Shown: positions 59,167 to 64,000 of the stretch, piece after piece | How positions within the stretch are numbered: position 1 is the first letter of the stretch | Layout: each line of letters starts with the position of its first letter | The notes under the pieces: model-generated | Databases searched by the model: none | The model's input: only the letters and a program-made list of their open reading frames with translations | What the model was told of the DNA's origin: nothing | NCBI RefSeq assembly: GCF_900176255.2 | Contig: NZ_FXEG02000002.1 | Span: 124,001-188,000, forward strand | Reading direction: 5' to 3' | Origin: Mycobacterium ahvazicum | Lineage (GTDB): Bacteria; Actinomycetota; Actinomycetes; Mycobacteriales; Mycobacteriaceae | Length of the DNA stretch: 64,000 nucleotides | Translations under genes and position numbers: made by a program

Positions 59167-60663
59167 ATGATGAACCGCGGGCAAGGTCGACTTCGGCTGC
59201 AGGGCAGTCGCAGGCGCGTCATCGGCGGTTCGCTGAGGGCGGCAATTGCCTGTGCAGCGACGGTGTTCGTGGTAGCGGGGTGTACCACAGTCCTCGACGG
59301 GCGGCCCCTGTCGATGCTCAACGACCCGTTCCGGGTGAGCGATCTGCTCGCCACCGACGGCCACAGCGGAATCCGCGAGAACCCGGCGCCACCGAGCGGC
59401 ACGGTGATCAACACCGACAACGGGCTGATCGACAAGTTGTCGTTGCTGTCGGTTACCGACATCGAGGACTACTGGAAATCGGCGTACAGCCAGTCGTTGC
59501 AGGGCACGTTCCTGCCCGTCGCGAAACTGGTCTCCTACGACTCCAACGATCCGAGCAGTCCGATCGTTTGCCACAACGAAACGTACAAGCTCGTCAATGC
59601 CTTTTTCACGTCCCGCTGCAACTTGATCGCCTGGGACCGCGCGGTGTTCATGCCGGTCGCGCAAAAGTATTTCGGCGACATGTCGGTCACCGGCGTGCTG
59701 GCGCACGAGTTCGGCCACGCCTTGCAGCAGATGGCGAAGCTGGTGACCAAGCGCGACCCGACCATCGTCCGTGAGCAACAGGCCGACTGCTTCGCGGGGG
59801 TCTATCTGTATTGGGTGGCTGCCGGGAAGTCGCCGCGTTTCACGCTGAGCACCGCCGACGGCCTCGACCACGTGCTGGCCGGGATCATCGTCACCCGTGA
59901 CCCGGTGATGGATGCCGAAACCGAGAACGACGACGAGCACGGGTCGGCGCTGGACCGGGTCGGCGCCTTCCAGATGGGCTTCATCAGCGGCGCGTCGGCG
60001 TGCGCGGGAATCAACCAGCAGGAAATCGCACAACGGCGCGGAGACCTGCCCAAGGGTTTGCAGACCGATCCCAACGGAGACCCCGAGACCGGCGAGGTCC
60101 CGATCAACGAAGACACACTGTCGACACTGATGGACTTGTTGAGAAAGGTGTTCTCGCCGAAGAGCGCGCCGACGCTGTCCTTCCACCCGAGTGCTTGCCC
60201 GGACGCGAAACCCAGTCCGCCCGCGTCCTACTGCCCGGCGACCAACACGATCATGGTCGACCTGGCCGGCCTGGCGGCGATGGCGAAGGTCTCCGACGAG
60301 AAGGAACACACTCTGCCGCAAGGTGATGACACCGCCTTGTCGATCATCATGTCGAGATACGCGCTTGCGGTACAACACGAACGCGGTCTACCGATGCAGA
60401 GCCCGTGGACCGCGTTGCGGACCGCGTGCCTGACCGGTGTGGTGCACCGCAAGATGGCCGAACCGATCGACACCCCCTCCCACAAGGAGCTGCTGCTGAC
60501 TGCGGGTGACCTAGATGAGGCCGTCGCCGGGTTGCTCACCAATCACATGGTCGCCAGCGATGCGGACGGGACCAGTGTGCCCGCCGGCTTCACGCGCATA
60601 GCGGCGTTCCGCGGCGGCGTGGCCGGCAACATGGACGCTTGCTACACGCGGTACCCCGGCTAA
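59167..60663 (+). CDS. lpqM: LpqM lipoprotein peptidase
   Basis: The 498-residue protein has a lipobox VAGC near residue 39 and an HEFGH zinc motif (about 179-183) with a downstream Glu region QADCFAG that is typical of zincin metallopeptidases, and the FGDMSVTGVLAHEFGHALQQMA-type helix (in parts). It is probably an extracytoplasmic neutral zinc metallopeptidase. Several in-frame starts exist (59140 GTG, 59155, 59167, 59170 ATG); 59167 is preceded by TGAGG. The order lpqL-lpqM matches M. tuberculosis from memory. Confidence 0.88.
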   Translation: MMNRGQGRLRLQGSRRRVIGGSLRAAIACAATVFVVAGCTTVLDGRPLSMLNDPFRVSDLLATDGHSGIRENPAPPSGTVINTDNGLIDKLSLLSVTDIEDYWKSAYSQSLQGTFLPVAKLVSYDSNDPSSPIVCHNETYKLVNAFFTSRCNLIAWDRAVFMPVAQKYFGDMSVTGVLAHEFGHALQQMAKLVTKRDPTIVREQQADCFAGVYLYWVAAGKSPRFTLSTADGLDHVLAGIIVTRDPVMDAETENDDEHGSALDRVGAFQMGFISGASACAGINQQEIAQRRGDLPKGLQTDPNGDPETGEVPINEDTLSTLMDLLRKVFSPKSAPTLSFHPSACPDAKPSPPASYCPATNTIMVDLAGLAAMAKVSDEKEHTLPQGDDTALSIIMSRYALAVQHERGLPMQSPWTALRTACLTGVVHRKMAEPIDTPSHKELLLTAGDLDEAVAGLLTNHMVASDADGTSVPAGFTRIAAFRGGVAGNMDACYTRYPG

Positions 60664-60705
60664 CCAAGGCGTAGAGTATGGAACCACTTGACCTCAGGAG
60701 GCGTC

Positions 60706-61212
60706 GTGACGGAAGAACCGCCTAGCTATCCGCCCCCACCCGGCGAATCCGGTTATCCGCCGCCGGGGCAGGGTTATTCGCCGCCTCCGCCGGGACCGAG
60801 CTATCCGCCGCCGGGAGGAAGTTACCCGCCACCGCCGCCGGCGCCGGGCTATCCGCCTGTGCCGGGAGGCGGTTACCCACCCGCAGCAGCCGGTACCAAC
60901 AGCATGGCCATCGCCTCGCTGGTCTGCTCGTTGTTGGGATGGCTCTGCGGCATCGGGCCGATTCTCGGCATCATCTTCGGCATCATCGCCCTGGGCAAGA
61001 TCAAGCAGACCGGTGAAGGTGGCCGCGGGTTGGCCATTGCCGGCATCGCGATCGGCGCGGTCCTGATCGTGGTCGGCATCGTCGTCGGGATCCTCAGCGC
61101 GATCACCGGGACGGTGGAGCGGGATCGGTATCACGACAGGTATTCGGGCGCTCCCGCCACCGTTTACGTCGACAGCGTCGACTTGCCGGCCATCCCGGGT
61201 CTGGCTGCCTGA
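60706..61212 (+). CDS. DUF4190 membrane protein with proline/tyrosine-rich N-terminus
   Basis: The 168-residue protein has an N-terminal repeat region of PPPG/SYPP/GYPP motifs (about 5-70) followed by a DUF4190 domain with two transmembrane helices (IASLVCSLLGWLCGIGPILG and GLAIAGIAIGAVLIVVGIVVG), and a short polar tail. The tract is like those of mycobacterial septal or cell-wall adaptors, but its function is unknown. AGGAGG precedes the GTG at 60706. Confidence 0.85.
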   Translation: MTEEPPSYPPPPGESGYPPPGQGYSPPPPGPSYPPPGGSYPPPPPAPGYPPVPGGGYPPAAAGTNSMAIASLVCSLLGWLCGIGPILGIIFGIIALGKIKQTGEGGRGLAIAGIAIGAVLIVVGIVVGILSAITGTVERDRYHDRYSGAPATVYVDSVDLPAIPGLAA

Positions 61213-61224
61213 ACAGGCTGGCGC

Positions 61225-62097
61225 TCAACCGATCTCGGCGAGCCTCGGAACCAGCTCGTCGCCGAAGCGGCGGATGTAGCCGACCGGATCGGGGTTTCCG
61301 GGTAGCGGGCCGATGTTGATCAACGTGAATCCCAGCTCGGCGTACCGTTCCACGTTCTTCAGGTAGCCGTCGACGTCACCGAACGGGTCGGCAAGAATGC
61401 CAACGGTTTTGCGGATGTCACCGGAGTCCCGGCCCACGGTGTCGCAGTGCCGGTTCAGCACGTCGACCTTGCGCCGCAGCACGTCGACCTCTTGGACCGT
61501 GCTGTTCCAGATGTCGGCGTACTGCGCGACCATTCGCAGCGTCTTCTTCTCACCGTCGCCACCGATCAGGATCGGCGGGCGTCGAATCGGTTGCGGCTCA
61601 CAGATTGTCTCGGCCAACTGGTAGTGCTTGCCGGCGTAAGGCCCGTTGTCGTCACTCCACATCTGCCGACAGATCTGCAGCGTCTCCTCCAGCATCTCGA
61701 AGCGTTGGCTCACCGGTGGGTAGGGAATGCCCAGGGCGGCATGTTCACGGTCGTACCACGCCGCGCCCAGTCCCAGCATCGAGCGGCCCTGCGACAGCAC
61801 GTCCAAGGTGGTGACTGTTTTGGCCAGCACACCCGGGTAGCGATAGGTGACTCCGGTGACCAACAGGGTGAGGTCGATCGTGCTCGTTTGTCCGGCAAGG
61901 AAACCCAGCGATGTATAGCCCTCGAGGAATGGATCCTCGGCCGGGCGCCCAGTGTTCTCCATCTGCAGGAAATGATCGGCCAGGGTGAACATCGTCGCGC
62001 CCGCTTGCTCGGCGGTCGTGGCCGCGTTGGCCAATGTCGGGCCCAGCTCCGTGGTGTCGCCGGGTAGAAAGTCGATAAAGTGCACACCTATTTCCAT
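61225..62097 (-). CDS. LLM-class, probably F420-dependent, oxidoreductase
   Basis: The 290-residue luciferase-like TIM-barrel protein begins MEIGVHFIDFLPG and contains FTLADHFLQ, LTLLVTGVTYRYPGVLAKTVTTLDVLSQGRSMLGLGAAWYDREH in parts at 78-120, and PPILIGGDGEKKTLRMVAQYADIWN in parts, which are characteristic of mycobacterial F420-dependent family members. It sits beside a MarR regulator, 16 bases away, so the pair may be one regulon. Three start codons (TTG, GTG, ATG) occur within ten bases; ATG at 62097 is chosen. Confidence 0.85.
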   Translation of the reverse strand: MEIGVHFIDFLPGDTTELGPTLANAATTAEQAGATMFTLADHFLQMENTGRPAEDPFLEGYTSLGFLAGQTSTIDLTLLVTGVTYRYPGVLAKTVTTLDVLSQGRSMLGLGAAWYDREHAALGIPYPPVSQRFEMLEETLQICRQMWSDDNGPYAGKHYQLAETICEPQPIRRPPILIGGDGEKKTLRMVAQYADIWNSTVQEVDVLRRKVDVLNRHCDTVGRDSGDIRKTVGILADPFGDVDGYLKNVERYAELGFTLINIGPLPGNPDPVGYIRRFGDELVPRLAEIG

Positions 62098-62113
62098 TGC
62101 CACCAATGCCCTT

Positions 62114-62551
62114 TCAGGATTCGGTCAATCGTTCAAGCAGTGCCAGCGCATCGACGATGATGCGGCGTTCGGCTTCGGAGTAGCGGTCCTGCAACTCGCG
62201 CGCCAGCCACTCCTCCCGCACTTGGCGGTCGCTTTCGGCACGCTGACGGCCCGCCTTGGTCAACGAGACCACTTGGCGCCGACCATCTTCGGGGTCGGGT
62301 GTGCGCTCGATGAATCCGCGCTGGCCCAAGGCGGCCAGGATGGTTGCCATCGACTGGGGACGCACCCGCTCCGCACCGGCCAACACGCTGGCCGACGACG
62401 CGCCTTCCTTCCAGAGTCGGGTGAGTACCGCTGTCTGTGACGGGGTCAGGTCGTTGCGGACCTCGACATCGCGCAACCGACGTCGTAGGCGGCTGAACAC
62501 CACTCGAATGTCTCGGGCGGCGGTTGCAGCGGACTCGCCGATGCCATCCAT
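62114..62551 (-). CDS. MarR-family transcriptional regulator
   Basis: The 145-residue protein has a winged helix-turn-helix of the MarR type (about 25-110; LTPSQTAVLTRLWKEGASSASVLAGAERV in parts, RPQSMATILAALGQRGFIERTPDPEDGRRQVVSLTKAG in parts with the wing). The downstream LLM oxidoreductase is in the same direction, so it is probably co-transcribed and ligand-regulated by this repressor. ATG at 62551 follows a -10-like TAGTTT and the ACTGTC palindromes at 62567-62600. A longer N-terminus would read through the operator and is rejected. Confidence 0.9.
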   Translation of the reverse strand: MDGIGESAATAARDIRVVFSRLRRRLRDVEVRNDLTPSQTAVLTRLWKEGASSASVLAGAERVRPQSMATILAALGQRGFIERTPDPEDGRRQVVSLTKAGRQRAESDRQVREEWLARELQDRYSEAERRIIVDALALLERLTES

Positions 62552-62566
62552 GCCACCACCGTAAAC

Positions 62567-62600
62567 TAGACAGTCCAAACTGTCCAGTTCCAACTGTCTA
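62567..62600. promoter_or_regulatory. MarR operator region
   Basis: TAGACAGT (62567-62574) and ACTGTCTA (62593-62600) form a perfect 8-base inverted repeat with an 18-base gap, and an additional ACTGTCC (62579-62585) lies inside. The sites flank the probable MarR -10 box, suggesting autorepression of the MarR/LLM pair. Confidence 0.65.
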
Positions 62601-62609
62601 AATAGACTA

Positions 62610-62673
62610 CCGCGAGACTGCACCTACCGGCAGCGCGTCTTGCGGAAACGGGTCGGTAGGTGCAGTCTCGCGG
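62610..62673. repeat. Perfect 20-bp inverted repeat with 24-base loop
   Basis: The left arm contains CGCGAGACTGCACCTACCG at 62611-62629 and the right arm its exact reverse complement at 62654-62672; one more pair extends each arm. It lies just downstream of the small membrane protein at 62681-62905 and upstream of MarR. It could be a terminator or a REP-like element; there is no T run. Confidence 0.75.
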
Positions 62674-62680
62674 GAGCGGG

Positions 62681-62905
62681 TCAGGTCATGCAGACGTTGG
62701 AGAACAGCAGCACCGGCCAGGACACGATCGAGCCGAGAAACGACACCACCAGGTCGGCGCCCTGCATGCCGCGAAGATGGTTGGTGTGTGTCGATGACCA
62801 GATCAGCCCGACAATCGAGTAAGGAATGCCCAGCAGCACCGCGAGTGCGATCCACTCGGCCACCGTCATCTCGTAGTTCAACAACTGCCGCAGCTTGGCG
62901 ATCAA
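62681..62905 (-). CDS. Small membrane protein, divergent paralogue A
   Basis: The 74-residue protein has two predicted transmembrane helices (IALAVLLGIPYSIVGLIW and VVSFLGSIVSWPVLLFSNV). It starts with TTG at 62905 after GGAAGGAG. Residues 16-47 resemble the gene at 62947-63225 (IALAVLLGIPYSIVGLIWSS against IELALWLTLPYLLIGFFWAT), so the two are paralogues read away from each other, 41 bases apart. From memory it is related to Rv0420c. Function unknown. Confidence 0.7.
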   Translation of the reverse strand: MIAKLRQLLNYEMTVAEWIALAVLLGIPYSIVGLIWSSTHTNHLRGMQGADLVVSFLGSIVSWPVLLFSNVCMT

Positions 62906-62933
62906 CCGACTGACTCCTTCCGGGTACCTGGCC

Positions 62934-62939
62934 TATCGT
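62934..62939 (+). promoter_or_regulatory. Probable -10 box of paralogue B
   Basis: TATCGT ends seven bases before ATG 62947, with no ribosome-binding site between; suggests a leaderless transcript. Confidence 0.45.
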
Positions 62940-62946
62940 TGCGCAT

Positions 62947-63225
62947 ATGGCAGCGCTGGCGGCAGGGATGGCCCGCATTCGCAGCGGGCTCGCGCGACGG
63001 GTCTCGGTCCAGGCGCTCATCGAGTTGGCCCTGTGGCTCACCCTGCCCTACCTCCTGATCGGCTTCTTCTGGGCCACCATCCACCCGGACCGGGTGCGCG
63101 ACCTGCAAGCCGAATGGGCAAAAGTGACCCCGATCAGTCCGGACCTGGTCGCCTTCGGCGAAGCCGCCGCGCTGTGGCCCGCGATCCTGCTGCTCCCCAC
63201 CACCTGCACCCTGCCGGGGCAGTGA
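62947..63225 (+). CDS. Small membrane protein, divergent paralogue B
   Basis: The 92-residue protein has a basic N-terminus (about 1-20) and two hydrophobic segments (IELALWLTLPYLLIGFFWAT and AAALWPAILLLPTTCTL) separated by a charged stretch. It matches paralogue A in the first helix and the PDRVRDLQAE segment that follows. Function unknown. Its 3' end is three bases from the stop of the convergent hydrolase gene. Confidence 0.7.
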   Translation: MAALAAGMARIRSGLARRVSVQALIELALWLTLPYLLIGFFWATIHPDRVRDLQAEWAKVTPISPDLVAFGEAAALWPAILLLPTTCTLPGQ

Positions 63226-63228
63226 ACC

Positions 63229-63849
63229 TCAGCCCAACAGGCGCAGCGCCGCATCGACCGCGAGCGCGGGCACGTCGAGTGTCTTCGAGCGCAAATCGTG
63301 TCGTGCGCCGGCGATTTCGACGACCTCGGTCGTCGCGGGGATCAACGCCGCGGCATCACGCACCTCGGTCGGCGTGCCGAAGGGATCCGAGGTGCCGTGG
63401 GTGAACACGGTGGGCACCCGAATAGCGGGCAGGTGTTCGGTGCGGAGTCGTTCAGGCTTTCCCGGTGGATGGACCGGATAGGAAAACAATGTCAACGCCC
63501 CGACCTGGAGCGGGTCTGCCTCGGCGACCACCATCGACGTCTGCCGGCCGCCGTAGGAATGTCCGCCCGCGATCAGCGGGCCGTCGGCAAGGGTGCGGCA
63601 CAAGGCGATTGCCTCGTCGATTCCGGCGCGGTCGGTGGCCGCCGAGCCGGACGGCGGGCCCTTGGGGCGGCGCCGCCGGTAGGGCAGGTTGTACCGAACA
63701 GCCAGCCAGCCGCGCCGCGCCCACTCGTCGCAAACCCGTTGCAGCAGCTCCGATTCGCGGTTGCCGCCGGCGCCGTGCGTGAGCACCACGACACCGTGCG
63801 CGATGCCGTCGGGTTGGTGCGCTATACCCGCGATCTGGTCGAGATTCAC
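63229..63849 (-). CDS. Alpha/beta-hydrolase (dienelactone hydrolase-like)
   Basis: The 206-residue protein has the nucleophile elbow GGHSYGG (Ser of GxSxG near residue 97), an oxyanion-hole strand VVVLTHGAGGNRES, and C-terminal His in GARHDL. The fold is compact, like KANL3/Tex30 and dienelactone hydrolase-type proteins. GTG at 63849 overlaps the thiD stop (GTGA), so translation follows thiD; a longer N-terminus to 63915 would lie inside thiD. From memory it is the Rv0421c orthologue. Confidence 0.85.
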   Translation of the reverse strand: MNLDQIAGIAHQPDGIAHGVVVLTHGAGGNRESELLQRVCDEWARRGWLAVRYNLPYRRRRPKGPPSGSAATDRAGIDEAIALCRTLADGPLIAGGHSYGGRQTSMVVAEADPLQVGALTLFSYPVHPPGKPERLRTEHLPAIRVPTVFTHGTSDPFGTPTEVRDAAALIPATTEVVEIAGARHDLRSKTLDVPALAVDAALRLLG

Positions 63850-64000
63850 GACAGCCGGAACAGTGGCGAGACCGGGCCGTGGCCCCGGCCGAGTGGGTAG
63901 GCGGCACGCAGGCATTCGGTGACCCAGCGCTTTCCGAATGCGACGGCCTCGGGAACGGTCAACCCGTGGGCCAGCGCGCAGGCGATCGCGGCGGCCAGCG
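63846..64000 (-). CDS. thiD: Hydroxymethylpyrimidine kinase ThiD, C-terminal fragment
   Basis: Only the last 50 residues lie in the window. The minus strand reads LAAAIACALAHGLTVPEAV, then AFGKRWVTECLRAAYPLG and RGHGPVSPLFRLS, which matches the ThiD/phosphomethylpyrimidine kinase C-terminus. The gene continues beyond base 64000. With thiE, thiO, thiS and thiG it completes most of a thiamine synthesis neighbourhood. Orthologue of Rv0422c from memory. Confidence 0.85.
   Translation of the reverse strand, partial: LAAAIACALAHGLTVPEAVAFGKRWVTECLRAAYPLGRGHGPVSPLFRLS

Noticed and set aside
62552..62623. Longer MarR N-terminus
   Set aside because: It would read through the palindromic operator; ATG at 62551 gives the usual MarR length.

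Overview
The window is a high-GC actinobacterial chromosome segment, and almost every gene marks it as a Mycobacterium: pknG-glnH-glnX, fgd1, mutT3, lpqK, lpqL, lpqM, fadE7, metZ, many GTG and TTG starts, and several apparently leaderless start codons with a TANNNT box 5 to 8 bases upstream. From memory, the gene order follows two blocks of the M. tuberculosis chromosome (about Rv0356c-Rv0375c and Rv0389-Rv0422c), joined here in an orientation different from that genome at about 20.9 kb. I cannot name the species. No rRNA, tRNA, CRISPR array, insertion sequence or prophage was seen.

Region 1 (1-6981): a form I aerobic carbon monoxide dehydrogenase operon. It runs coxM (C-terminus only), coxS, coxL with the AYACSFR active-site loop, an XdhC-like protein fused to a YHS zinc domain, coxD (MoxR ATPase), coxG and coxE. 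Region 2 (6995-16019): a divergent SDR/TetR pair around two copies of a 24-bp palindrome, a minimal ethanolamine ammonia-lyase (eutBC), a GH76 mannanase-like protein, a fused 3-oxoacid CoA-transferase, a DedA protein, class II aldolase fba and a membrane-anchored protein. Region 3 (16047-25093): DUF3151, a zinc-type CDF exporter under a perfect palindrome, an M50 protease, purA, a thioesterase, a catalytically doubtful purT, a rhodanese with metZ, and NADH dehydrogenase ndh.

Region 4 (25094-36621): accessory and secreted proteins, a self-regulated TetR, lpqK/fadE7, and a compact operon of DUF3054, methyltransferase, GNAT and three flavin monooxygenase-family proteins with start/stop overlaps, then a YnfA protein and a metallo-beta-lactamase-fold hydrolase. 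Region 5 (36651-49117): fgd1-pta-ackA (F420 reduction and acetate metabolism), a DUF1800/DUF1501 pair, a DUF559-type protein, and the amino-acid sensing module pknG-glnH-glnX. Region 6 (49249-64000): mutT3, thiE diverging from a TPP-riboswitch-controlled thiO-thiS-thiG operon, an SGNH hydrolase, a tandem array of small secreted proteins with one decayed copy, a CD225/DUF2752 pair, lpqL with a zinc-ligand-deficient paralogue, lpqM, a DUF4190 protein, an LLM oxidoreductase/MarR pair, two divergent paralogous membrane proteins, an alpha/beta hydrolase and the C-terminus of thiD.

The most unusual observations are a dispersed repeat that appears to have inserted in frame into pta, the substitution of catalytic residues in PurT, LpqK and the second LpqL, the decayed gene copy in the secreted-protein array, and the flavin monooxygenase operon of unknown substrate.
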